Assembly (NCBI GenBank): GCA_017880985.1
Contig: JADGRK010000050.1
Span: forward strand, 1-11,088
Length of the DNA: 11,088 bases
Origin: Rhodoferax sp.
Lineage (GTDB): Bacteria > Pseudomonadota > Gammaproteobacteria > Burkholderiales > Burkholderiaceae_C
Direction: 5' to 3'
Below, one piece after another: positions 1 to 6,653 of this stretch; the first letter of the stretch is position 1; the number at the start of each line of letters is the position of its first letter. The notes under the pieces are model-generated. The model was not told where the DNA came from. It made no database searches and worked only from the letters and a program-made list of their open reading frames with translations. The position numbers and the translations under genes were made by a program.

Positions 1-1221
1 AATGTCAAAAACCTGACGCAAGTAAGCTAGGTATTTCTCGTCCTCACACATGTCCTTGGCCGGTGAGTCGCTGAGTTTGGCCACCGGCTGGCCGTTGCAA
101 CGCACCATCTTGATGACGATTTGCAGCGGCTCATAACCGAGGTCGTTGGTCAGGTTGGTGCCGATGCCAAAAGCCAGTTGGCAGCGGCCCCGGAATTGTT
201 GGTAGAGCTCGACGATGCGCGGCACCGTGAGGCTGTCGCTGAAGATCAGGGTCTTGGTGCGCGGATCAACCCGGTGGTGCTGGTAGTGATCAATCATGCG
301 TTCGCCCCACGCAAACGGATCGCCGCTGTCGTGGCGCGCGCCGTCAAACAGCTTGCAAAAATACAGGTCGAAGTCGCGCAGAAAAGCGCTCATGCCATAG
401 ACATCGCTGAGCGCAATGCCGAGGTCGCCGCGGTATTCTCTGGCCCACGATTCAAAACCAAAAATCTGGCTGTCGCGCAAGCGTGGGCCCAGCGCCTGGC
501 AGGCTTGCAGAAATTCATGCGCCATGGTGCCCAAGGGGGTCAAGCCCAGCTTCATGGCAAACAGCACGTTGCTGGTGCCCGCCAACTGGCCCGCTACGCC
601 GGAGTCATGCCCGGGGCTCTGCGCCGTGCCCAGGCGTGCCACCAGCACACGCAAGACTTCTTCATGCCAGGCCACCGAAAAACGCCGCCGGGTGCCGTAA
701 TCGGCAATTTTCAGATCGGTCAAACCCGCTGCGCGGAGCTCGCTGATCTTGACGTCGAGCCGCTGGCGTCCTGCCATCAGGTCGGGCAGCTTTTGCGTAT
801 TGCGAAAATAAACCTCGTTGACGATGGCCAGCACCGGGATCTCAAACAATATGGTGTGCAGCCAGGGTCCACGGATCGTGATGTCAATCTCACCGTCGGG
901 CAGCGCGTTGACGCTGATGTATTTCTCGTTGAGCTTGAACAAACCCAGAAAATCCACAAAATCGCTCTTGATAAAGCGCAGCGATTGCAGATAGGTGAGC
1001 TCGGCGTCCTGAAAATGCAAACTGCACAAGGCGCAGATTTCGGCGCGAATCTCGCTCACGTAGGGCGCCAGCGGGCGCAGCACCTGGCCGCTGGCCGACT
1101 CCAGGCCGGGGTTGCGACACTTGAACTTGTACTCCACCTGGGCGCCCGGAAACTGGTGCAGCACCGCCTGCATCATGGTGAACTTGTATAAGTCGGTATC
1201 GAGCAGGCTGGTGATGATCAT
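1..1221 (-). CDS. pncB: Nicotinate phosphoribosyltransferase, C-terminus cut by window edge
   Basis: This enzyme joins nicotinate to PRPP to give nicotinate mononucleotide, with ATP hydrolysis, in the cytoplasmic Preiss-Handler NAD salvage route. The reverse strand is open for 407 codons from ATG at 1221 to the edge. The N-terminus has the family hallmark LLDTDLYKFTMMQAVL (residues 6-21). The segment TPLGTMAHEF carries His235, which aligns with the histidine phosphorylated in enterobacterial PncB. Later come FGIGTNLTND and, near the edge, KLSDSPAK and LRQVFD. E. coli PncB ends a few residues after the last motif, so only a short tail should be missing. The start follows the upstream ATPase stop by 9 nt and has no good ribosome-binding site, which suggests translational coupling and co-transcription with the transporter. 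Identification is secure; operon membership is inferred from spacing. Confidence 0.95.
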   Translation of the reverse strand, partial: MIITSLLDTDLYKFTMMQAVLHQFPGAQVEYKFKCRNPGLESASGQVLRPLAPYVSEIRAEICALCSLHFQDAELTYLQSLRFIKSDFVDFLGLFKLNEKYISVNALPDGEIDITIRGPWLHTILFEIPVLAIVNEVYFRNTQKLPDLMAGRQRLDVKISELRAAGLTDLKIADYGTRRRFSVAWHEEVLRVLVARLGTAQSPGHDSGVAGQLAGTSNVLFAMKLGLTPLGTMAHEFLQACQALGPRLRDSQIFGFESWAREYRGDLGIALSDVYGMSAFLRDFDLYFCKLFDGARHDSGDPFAWGERMIDHYQHHRVDPRTKTLIFSDSLTVPRIVELYQQFRGRCQLAFGIGTNLTNDLGYEPLQIVIKMVRCNGQPVAKLSDSPAKDMCEDEKYLAYLRQVFDI

Positions 1222-1230
1222 GGTTGAACT

Positions 1231-2808
1231 TTAAGGTTGAAATTGCCCGGCGGCCAGCGTAATTACCCTCGATGCGGACCCGACCAACAGGCTGTTTTGC
1301 TCAGCGACCAGCATCGGCATGCCCTGCACCTGAAGCGAGAGCAGCGCCGCCACGATACGCTCAATCAACACCGGCGCAATGCCTTCGCACGGCTCATCGA
1401 GCAGCAGCAGCCTGGGAGACGTCATGAGCGTGCGGGCAATCGCCAGCATTTGCTGCTCGCCACCACTCATCTCGCTGGCACGCCGGCGCAGCATCGGCTT
1501 GAGCGCCGGAAACAGGTCCAGCACGCGCGCTTCACTGAAATCGAAGCCGTGCCGCAACCCGGCTTGCCCCTGGTTGGCAAGTGTAATCGGGCCGCCATTC
1601 GGCTGACGCGCTGCCAGGCGCAGGTTCTCTTGCACGCTCAAAGCGGTAAACAGACGGCGATCTTCGGCCACGTAGCCCAGGCCAAGTTGTGCCCTAAGAT
1701 ACGGCTCCCAATCTGAAACGCTCTTATTTTGATAGCTTATTATGCCCGTTGCACGGGGGCTGAGGCCCATAATCGCTTGTAACAACGTCGATTTGCCAGC
1801 GCCATTGAGCCCCTGCAACACCACCAGTTCACCCGAAGCCACCTGCAACGACACGTCAAACAAGGCCTGCGCCGCGCCGTACCAGACACTGAGATTCTGG
1901 ACTGACAGGACAGGCTGCGCTCCCGCCGTTCGGACCGAGCCTGTTGAAGTCGTCGCAGCCGCTTCGACAAGTCCGGTCCTGAGCGTGTCGAAGGGCTTAG
2001 CGCGAACGGCGTCGTGGGAACCCCCAAGATAACGGGTGCGCACCATGTCATTCTGCGCAATCTCATGCGGCGAACCCTGCGCGGCAAGTTGACCGTCAAT
2101 CAACACCAGCACCCGATCGGCCACACCAAAGACGGCGTCCATGTTGTGCTCGGTATAAAGCACGGCCAAGCCAGCGCCAGGATCAGCCACGCCAGCGCCA
2201 CCCGTTGCCACCGGGTCATGCGCCAGCGACTTCACCAACGTCATCAGATCAGCGCGCTCAGAGCCAGTCAGACCGGCGGCCGGCTCATCAAGCAGCAGCA
2301 GCCGCGCAGCCGCCGCCAGGGGCGCCCGGCTGATGCCCGCCAGAGCCAGTGCCAGCTCCAGTCGCTTCCTGGCACCGTACGGCAAGCCCAGCACATCGGC
2401 GTGCGCAAGATGCTGCAGACCGACCTGCGCCAGCAGCGCCAGCGCCGCCTCGATCTGCACCGTATCAAGCACATTCCAGGCTGCCAGTCCGCGTGGCGCT
2501 TGCAGCAGCAGCTGCACATTTTGTAGCACGGTAAGGGCTTGAAAAGTCTGCGCCACCTGAAACGTACGCGCCACCCCGCGATTGAGCCGTTGCGCAGGAC
2601 TTAAATCGTCAATGCGTGCACCGGCCCACCAGACTTCGCCCGCGCTGGCGCGCTGCTGCCCGGCAATGCAGGCAAAAGTCGTCGATTTGCCCGCGCCATT
2701 GGGACCGATCAACGCGACGCACTCGCCAACACCGACTTCAAAGCTCACACCTCGCACCGCCTGCACCGCGTCAAAGTGCTTCGCCAGGTCTTTCACTTGC
2801 AGTGTCAT
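1231..2808 (-). CDS. Fused LivG-LivF type ABC transporter ATPase (525 aa)
   Basis: This is the energising subunit of a branched-chain-amino-acid-type (HAAT/Liv) importer, with both nucleotide-binding domains in one chain. Domain 1 (about 1-263, LivG-like) has Walker A GPNGAGKST (35-43), a degenerate LivG-type signature PYGARKR (143-149), Walker B LLLLDEP (170-176) and H-loop His221. Domain 2 (about 299-525, LivF-like) has Walker A GLNGAGKST (333-341), signature MSGGEQ (447-452), Walker B LLLLDEP (467-473) and VAEQN with Gln504 at the H-loop position, as I recall for LivF. LivG and LivF are normally separate proteins of about 250 and 235 aa. The linker (267-295) is encoded by a palindromic repeat. 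Residues 200-213 are a duplicated heptapeptide, and residues 348-363 overlap a second repeat-like segment. ATG at 2808 overlaps the permease stop by 4 nt. The substrate is unknown. Confidence 0.93.
   Translation of the reverse strand: MTLQVKDLAKHFDAVQAVRGVSFEVGVGECVALIGPNGAGKSTTFACIAGQQRASAGEVWWAGARIDDLSPAQRLNRGVARTFQVAQTFQALTVLQNVQLLLQAPRGLAAWNVLDTVQIEAALALLAQVGLQHLAHADVLGLPYGARKRLELALALAGISRAPLAAAARLLLLDEPAAGLTGSERADLMTLVKSLAHDPVATGGAGVADPGAGLAVLYTEHNMDAVFGVADRVLVLIDGQLAAQGSPHEIAQNDMVRTRYLGGSHDAVRAKPFDTLRTGLVEAAATTSTGSVRTAGAQPVLSVQNLSVWYGAAQALFDVSLQVASGELVVLQGLNGAGKSTLLQAIMGLSPRATGIISYQNKSVSDWEPYLRAQLGLGYVAEDRRLFTALSVQENLRLAARQPNGGPITLANQGQAGLRHGFDFSEARVLDLFPALKPMLRRRASEMSGGEQQMLAIARTLMTSPRLLLLDEPCEGIAPVLIERIVAALLSLQVQGMPMLVAEQNSLLVGSASRVITLAAGQFQP
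1720..1767 (-). repeat. 48-nt repeat-like segment A in the LivF half
   Basis: On the minus strand this AT-rich patch runs from GGCCTCAGCCCCCGT to AGCTATCAAAATAAGAGC. It shares length, the block GCCCCCGT, a central AGCT and a terminal AGC with the segment at 4386-4433; I count about 27 of 48 matching positions by hand. It resembles short dispersed elements I recall from Comamonadaceae. It encodes residues 348-363 of the ATPase, including the unusual stretch IISYQNKS. LivF length is not changed here, so this would be a replacement rather than a clean insertion. Chance similarity is possible. Confidence 0.4.
1926..2009. repeat. Dispersed palindromic repeat inside the ATPase gene
   Basis: The outer arms ccgttcg (1926-1932) and cgaacgg (2003-2009) are perfect inverted repeats. 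Inside them lies a second hairpin, with cttcgaca starting at 1962 and ending in tgtcgaag, an 8-bp stem. The core resembles the dispersed repeat of Comamonadaceae genomes containing cttcgacaag...cctgag...tgtcgaag; this family assignment is from memory. It reads in frame as residues 267-295 of the fused ATPase (…KPFDTLRTGL…GSVRTAG), exactly between its LivG and LivF halves. Confidence 0.8.
2170..2211 (-). repeat. In-frame 21-bp imperfect tandem duplication
   Basis: GCCAGCGCCA occurs at 2170-2179 and again at 2191-2200, within two adjacent 21-bp units that also share a terminal gccac. On the coding strand they give two heptapeptides, VATGGAG (200-206) and VADPGAG (207-213). They sit between the Walker B/D-loop and the H-loop of the LivG half, where ordinary LivG proteins have a shorter connection. 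Confidence 0.65.
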
Positions 2809-4643
2809 GCTGCCCGCTTCCCGGCCAGCAGCCCCAACAGACCCGACGGGCGCAGCACCATGATCAGCATTACAAACAGGCCCAAGGCACCGCGCCAGTA
2901 GTCAAAGCCGCGACCCAGCTCGGCCCCCGCCCACACCAGCGTGGCGCTGCCCGCGGCCACGCCCCACAATTGATGCATGCCGCCCAGCAACACCACCAGC
3001 AGGGCATCCAGCGAGGTGGACAGGCCCGCCGCAGAGGGAAACACGGCGCCCTGATGCGCCGCGAACAGGCCCCCGGCCAGCCCAGCCAACACCGCGCTGG
3101 CGACAAAAATACGGTACTTGATCCAGCCCGCGGGCAAACCACTGGCACCCGATCGCAGCGGCGCATCGCGCACCGCCTGCAAAGCCGCGCCCAGGCTGGA
3201 TTGACTGAATCGGCCCAGCCCCCAGACGCACAGCAGCGCCAGGCCAACCAGGAAAAAATAGAAAACGGTGCGCGTGTCGTCGCGCACCAGAGCCAAGCCG
3301 ATGATGCCGTTGTCGCCACCAGTCATTGCCACCCACTGGCTGGCGCCGGCCCACACCACCTGCGCCAATGCCAGCGACAGCATGGCCAGATAGACCCCCG
3401 CACTGCGCACCACGAAAGTTCCAAATACTGCGGCCACCAGCAGAGACAGACCGCAACCGGCCACCAGCGCCCAGGGCAACGCCACACCCCATGTGCTGTG
3501 GGCCAGCGCCGCGGCATAAGCCCCGAGCGCAAAAAAAGCCGCATGACCAAAACTGACCAAGCCGCCCAGCGCCATCATGGCTTGCAGACTGATGCCAAAA
3601 ATCAGCAAAATCAAGGCATCGGCGGCCAGCGTCTGCCAGTAGCCACCCAGCCATCCGAGCGCACTCAGAGCCGCCAAAATCGCTACAAACAACAGCGCTG
3701 TGTGCCCACGTTTGACGGGCGCTAGAACAAACTTCTGCACTATTTCCTGGGGACCGGCGTCAAGCGGCTGGCCGAGCAAGCCCAGCGGCCGCAGCGCCAG
3801 CACCAGCGCCATGGTGACGAACACCAGCACCAGCGTGGCCTGCGGTAAAACGCTCACCCCCAGCGCGTGGATCAAGCCAATCAGGAGCGCGGCAAAAAAA
3901 GCCCCGGCAATGCTGCCCAGGCCGCCCGTGACCACCACCACAAAGGTTTCCACCACCACGTTCACATCCATCTGCAGATTGGCCGGTTCGCGTGGCAGTT
4001 GCAGCGCACCACCCAGCCCGGCCAGCAGGCAACCCAGCACCACTGCGCCCAGCATCAGCGGCTTCGGATTAACACCCAGCGCCGCGAGCATGCTGCGATC
4101 TTGCGTGGCGGCACGCAGGCGCTGGCCAAAACGCGTGCGCTGCAACAGCAGATGCAGCCCGAGCCAGACCAGCGGCCCGAGCGCAATGGTGAACAGCTGG
4201 TACTGCGGAAAATACTCGCCCCACAGCTCGACCGAGCCTTTCAGGCCTGGCAGGCGCGGCGCAAACACCTCGTCCGGCCCGAAGCCCCAGCGCATGGCGT
4301 CATGCAACGCCAGCGACAGTCCAAAGGTGGCCACCAGTTGATACAGCTCGGGCACGCCATACAGCCGTCTTAACAAGACAAATTCGGCTATGGCCCCCGT
4401 TACTCCTGCGCAAACAGCTCCTAACAGCATAGCAACCAAGTACAACGCCGCACTCTCACCCCAGGCCGGGAACCAGTTGGTGACCCAATGCGCCGTAAAC
4501 AGTGCGCCCAGCATGAAGAAGCTGCCATGGGCAAAGTTGACGATGCGGGTGACGCCAAAAATCAGCGTCAAACCCGCCGCCATCAGGAACAGGGTGCTGG
4601 CGTAGCTCAGGCCGTTCAGAAGCTGGATGGCGAAGAAACTCAT
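2805..4643 (-). CDS. Fused LivH-LivM type ABC transporter permease (612 aa)
   Basis: This inner-membrane subunit combines the two permeases of a HAAT/Liv-type importer. Residues 1 to about 295 are LivH-like: GLTLIFGVTRIVNFAHGSFFMLGA (23-46), ATQDRSMLAALGVN (179-192) and VTGGLGSIAGAFFAALLIGL (238-257). Residues about 315-612 are LivM-like: GGLVSFGHAAFFALGAYAAAL (360-380), the polar loop TGGDNGIIGL (441-450) and LLGGMHQLWGVAAG (552-565). The chain is strongly hydrophobic throughout. The frame stays open upstream to 4787, but that part lies inside the nitroreductase gene and is arginine-rich, non-hydrophobic shadow sequence. MSFFAIQLLNGLSYAS at 4643 is the normal LivH start, 16 nt after the nitroreductase stop. 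The end overlaps the ATPase start as ATGA, so the two subunits are probably made in balance. Substrate unknown. Confidence 0.93.
   Translation of the reverse strand: MSFFAIQLLNGLSYASTLFLMAAGLTLIFGVTRIVNFAHGSFFMLGALFTAHWVTNWFPAWGESAALYLVAMLLGAVCAGVTGAIAEFVLLRRLYGVPELYQLVATFGLSLALHDAMRWGFGPDEVFAPRLPGLKGSVELWGEYFPQYQLFTIALGPLVWLGLHLLLQRTRFGQRLRAATQDRSMLAALGVNPKPLMLGAVVLGCLLAGLGGALQLPREPANLQMDVNVVVETFVVVVTGGLGSIAGAFFAALLIGLIHALGVSVLPQATLVLVFVTMALVLALRPLGLLGQPLDAGPQEIVQKFVLAPVKRGHTALLFVAILAALSALGWLGGYWQTLAADALILLIFGISLQAMMALGGLVSFGHAAFFALGAYAAALAHSTWGVALPWALVAGCGLSLLVAAVFGTFVVRSAGVYLAMLSLALAQVVWAGASQWVAMTGGDNGIIGLALVRDDTRTVFYFFLVGLALLCVWGLGRFSQSSLGAALQAVRDAPLRSGASGLPAGWIKYRIFVASAVLAGLAGGLFAAHQGAVFPSAAGLSTSLDALLVVLLGGMHQLWGVAAGSATLVWAGAELGRGFDYWRGALGLFVMLIMVLRPSGLLGLLAGKRAA
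4386..4433 (+). repeat. 48-nt repeat-like segment B in the permease gene
   Basis: The ends carry the inverted repeat GCTATG (4387-4392) and CATAGC (4428-4433). The segment has the same length and shared blocks (GCCCCCGT, central AGCT, terminal AGC) as segment A at 1720-1767, but the opposite orientation relative to the coding strand. It lies over residues about 71-86 of the LivH half, a hydrophobic stretch with LivH-like character. The resemblance is suggestive only. Confidence 0.3.
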
Positions 4644-4659
4644 CTGGCGAATCCGGCCG

Positions 4660-5385
4660 TCAGTCAAGCCAGTGCGTGAACTCGGCCACCGGCACGCGCG
4701 GCGTGCAAAAGCTGTTGACCAAAGCGCCCTCATCGGCATAGCCCAGCGCCATGCCACAGACCAGCATCTCATCGGCGCCAGCTCCAATGTGCGGCAGGAT
4801 GATCTTGTTGAAAGTATTCCAGGCCTGCTGTGGACAGGTGTGCAGACCGTGGCCGCGCGCGGCGACCATCACGCTTTGCAGAAAGGTGCCGTAGTCCAAT
4901 AATGAGCCGCGCCCCATGCCCCGGTCAACCGTGAACATCAGGCCCACCGGGGCGTCAAAGAATTTGAAATTGCGCTGGAGTTGGTAATGCATTTTGTCTC
5001 TGTCGGCCTTGCCAATGCCGAGCAGCCCATACAGGCCCCAACCGTTTTCACGCCGCCGGTCAATATAAGGGCTGATCCATTTTTCGGGGTAATAGTCGTA
5101 CTCCTCGTGGTACTCGATCGCCTCAGCCGGATTGGCACGAATGGCATCATGAGCGGCGCACACCTTGTCCACCAAGGCAGCGCGGCTGGCACCCGTCAGC
5201 ACGTACACCTTCCAGGGCTGGGTGTTGCTGCCGGAGGGTGCCCGGCTTGCCACTTGCAGCAAGTCAGTGATGGTCTGGCGCGACACTGGCGCCTGGGTGA
5301 AGGCACGGGTCGCGCGGCGCGACGTAATGGCCATGTCAACAGCAGCGGCATTCAGGCGCATCGTTTCGAGGTTGTTTGAGCTCAT
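4660..5385 (-). CDS. Nitroreductase family FMN oxidoreductase (241 aa)
   Basis: Nitroreductase-fold enzymes use FMN and NAD(P)H to reduce nitroaromatics, quinones or other electrophiles; the true substrate is unknown here. Visible family features are the N-terminal FMN-phosphate motif TSRRATRAF (21-29), the conserved APSGSNTQPWKVYVL segment (49-63), and the C-terminal HTCPQQAWNTFNKIILP (182-198) and LVCGMALGYAD (208-218). The length fits the larger members of the family. I considered BluB (dimethylbenzimidazole synthase), but its characteristic segments are not evident and no cobalamin genes are nearby. The ATG at 5385 overlaps the thioesterase stop (ATGA), so translation is probably coupled. 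The gene ends 16 nt before the fused permease. Its place before an uptake system hints that it acts on an imported compound, but that is inference. Confidence 0.9.
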   Translation of the reverse strand: MSSNNLETMRLNAAAVDMAITSRRATRAFTQAPVSRQTITDLLQVASRAPSGSNTQPWKVYVLTGASRAALVDKVCAAHDAIRANPAEAIEYHEEYDYYPEKWISPYIDRRRENGWGLYGLLGIGKADRDKMHYQLQRNFKFFDAPVGLMFTVDRGMGRGSLLDYGTFLQSVMVAARGHGLHTCPQQAWNTFNKIILPHIGAGADEMLVCGMALGYADEGALVNSFCTPRVPVAEFTHWLD

Positions 5386-5828
5386 AAAAGTCTCTCCAGA
5401 ACAGTTTTAAGATTGAGCGGCAAAGGCGTCGGGCGGCGCGTTGCCTTGTCCACATAGACGTGAATGAAGTGGCCGCTGGCAGCCGTCAACGGCGCACCTT
5501 GGGCAAACAGGCCGATTTCATAGCGCACACTGCTGGCGCCGAGCCGGGCCACCCGAATACCGGCCTCCACCGTTTGCGGAAAGGCCAGCGGTGCAAAATA
5601 GCGGCATTGGGTTTCAACCACCAGCCCAATGGTCTCGCCGTGCGCAATGTCAAGCACACCTTGCTCGATCAGGTAGGCATTCACAGCGGTGTCAAACCAA
5701 CTGTAATAAACCACGTTGTTCACGTGACCGTAGGCGTCGTTGTCCATCCAGCGCGTCGTCAGGCTGCGAAACACCCGGTAGGCACTGCGCGGCTGGGCTT
5801 GGGGTTTGATGGCTGGTGTGTCGTGCAT
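5382..5828 (-). CDS. Hotdog-fold acyl-CoA thioesterase, 4HBT/YbgC type (148 aa)
   Basis: This is a probable cytoplasmic hydrolase that frees CoA from an acyl- or aroyl-CoA. The segment RWMDNDAYGHVNNVVYYSWF (26-45) is the hallmark of the 4-hydroxybenzoyl-CoA thioesterase family, with Asp31 in the catalytic Asp position. The rest has the hotdog pattern, with VETQCRYFAPLAFPQTVEAGIRV in the middle and GHFIHVYVDKATRRP near the end. At 148 aa the length is normal for a single-domain member. The ATG at 5828 has only a weak upstream ribosome-binding site; a later start near Tyr17 would remove the non-conserved head but offers no better signal. It is the first gene of the leftward set and overlaps the nitroreductase start by 4 nt. 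The acyl group cannot be told from sequence. Confidence 0.9.
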   Translation of the reverse strand: MHDTPAIKPQAQPRSAYRVFRSLTTRWMDNDAYGHVNNVVYYSWFDTAVNAYLIEQGVLDIAHGETIGLVVETQCRYFAPLAFPQTVEAGIRVARLGASSVRYEIGLFAQGAPLTAASGHFIHVYVDKATRRPTPLPLNLKTVLERLL

Positions 5829-5963
5829 AAGGGCTGATTTTGCCAGTGTGCCGGTCGCTGGCGTTCAGCCGGGCCGTTGACGCGCGCTGCGCGGACAAAA
5901 ATGCCTGCCTGCGGACATTGTGTCGGGACCCTGAACAAGCCAGTTTCTAGAATTCCCGGTCTA
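5829..5963. other. Divergent intergenic region upstream of the thioesterase gene
   Basis: This stretch must hold the promoter for the leftward gene set. I see no convincing minus-strand sigma-70 promoter in it. A GC-rich partial palindrome (around 5880-5895, gcgcgctgcgcgg) is the only local structure. No coding region is supported here. Confidence 0.4.
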
Positions 5964-5966
5964 ATA

Positions 5967-5981
5967 TGTTGCATTGCAGCA
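5967..5981. promoter_or_regulatory. Upstream operator of the phasin promoter (probable PhaR site)
   Basis: The sequence TGTTGCATTGCAGCA is a near-perfect palindrome of the form TGYTGCA-N-TGCARCA. It lies just upstream of the -35 box. A matching palindrome lies at 6026-6040, with centres 59 bp apart. PhaR repressors of PHA granule genes are reported to bind TGC-N3-GCA type motifs. Assignment to PhaR is inferred from the motif and the phasin gene downstream. Confidence 0.7.
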
Positions 5982-5989
5982 AAAAAGAC

Positions 5990-6017
5990 TTGCAAGGCAT
6001 CCGGATAACCCTATAAT
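5990..6017 (+). promoter_or_regulatory. Sigma-70 promoter of the phasin gene
   Basis: TTGCAA (5990-5995) and a perfect TATAAT (6012-6017) are separated by 16 bp, which predicts transcription starting near 6024. The two palindromic operators flank it. Confidence 0.85.
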
Positions 6018-6025
6018 TCGTTTTA

Positions 6026-6040
6026 TGCTGCACTGCAACA
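6026..6040. promoter_or_regulatory. Downstream operator of the phasin promoter (probable PhaR site)
   Basis: TGCTGCACTGCAACA is the mirror image of the upstream operator; the extended 17-nt arms (5964-5980 and 6027-6043) match at 16 positions. It covers the predicted transcription start, so a bound protein should block initiation or promoter clearance. Confidence 0.7.
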
Positions 6041-6110
6041 TATACCAAACAAAGGTTGGGGTTCGGCGCAGATACTGTTTCATTACCTCGTTTTTATTGG
6101 AGAAATTTAT

Positions 6111-6653
6111 ATGTTGACCGTCGAACAAGTTATGGCTTCGCAAAAAGCAAGCGTCGAGACCCTCCTGGGTCTGACTTCCAAGGCCTTTGAGGGCGTTGAG
6201 AAGATCGTTGAACTCAACCTGAGCGCTTCCAAAGCCGCCCTGGCTGAAACTGGCGACACTGCCAAAGCCCTGCTCAGCGCGAAAGACGCACAAGAGTTGC
6301 TGGCTCTGCAATCCGGCCTGTTCCAGCCGCTGGCTGAAAAGACCGCCGCCTACAGCCGTCATCTGTATGACATCGCTACTGGCTCGGCTGCTGAATTCGG
6401 CAAGGCCCTTGAAGGTCAAGCCGCTGAAGCGCAACAAAAATTCATGGGCCTGGTGGACAACGCCGCCAAAAATGCACCGGCTGGTTCTGAAACTGCTGTT
6501 GCAGTGATGAAAAGCGCTGTGGCTGCTGCCAGCAACGCACTGGAATCGGTGCAAAAAGCGGTGAAACAAGCCACCGAAGTTGCTGAAGCCAACTTCAACG
6601 CCGTGTCGGCCACCGCAGTAAACGCTGCCAAGCCGGCTGCGAAAAAGCGCTGA
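6111..6653 (+). CDS. phaP: Phasin, PHA granule surface protein (180 aa)
   Basis: Phasins coat polyhydroxyalkanoate granules and control their number and size. The sequence is a typical betaproteobacterial phasin: it opens MLTVEQVMASQKASVETLLG and is almost wholly helical. It has the family pattern FEGVEKIVELNLSASKAALAE (23-43), AQELLALQSGLFQPLAEKTAAYSRHLYDI (60-88) and SAAEFGKALEGQAAEAQQKF (92-111). It ends in an Ala/Lys-rich tail, AAKPAAKKR. There is no signal peptide or membrane segment. GGAG at 6099-6102 gives an 8-nt spacing to ATG. The gene appears to be transcribed alone, from its own promoter to the terminator at 6829-6859, and codon choice is very regular, as expected for a highly expressed gene. 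Repression by PhaR through the two operators is likely. Identification is secure. Confidence 0.95.
   Translation: MLTVEQVMASQKASVETLLGLTSKAFEGVEKIVELNLSASKAALAETGDTAKALLSAKDAQELLALQSGLFQPLAEKTAAYSRHLYDIATGSAAEFGKALEGQAAEAQQKFMGLVDNAAKNAPAGSETAVAVMKSAVAAASNALESVQKAVKQATEVAEANFNAVSATAVNAAKPAAKKR

Noticed and set aside
121..1191. Long plus-strand open frame (356 codons)
   Set aside because: It is antisense to pncB in the same codon phase, has no ribosome-binding site, and its protein is unrelated to any family; the reverse strand clearly encodes PncB.
2616..3725. Long plus-strand open frame (369 codons), rich in Gln, His and Arg
   Set aside because: It is antisense to the fused permease and start of the ATPase; its composition is that of a shadow of GC-rich hydrophobic coding sequence.
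4644..4787. N-terminal extension of the fused permease
   Set aside because: It overlaps the nitroreductase gene out of frame and is not hydrophobic; the LivH-like start is at 4643.
4660..5385. BluB (5,6-dimethylbenzimidazole synthase)
   Set aside because: Only general nitroreductase motifs are visible and no cobalamin genes are nearby, so the general family name is safer.
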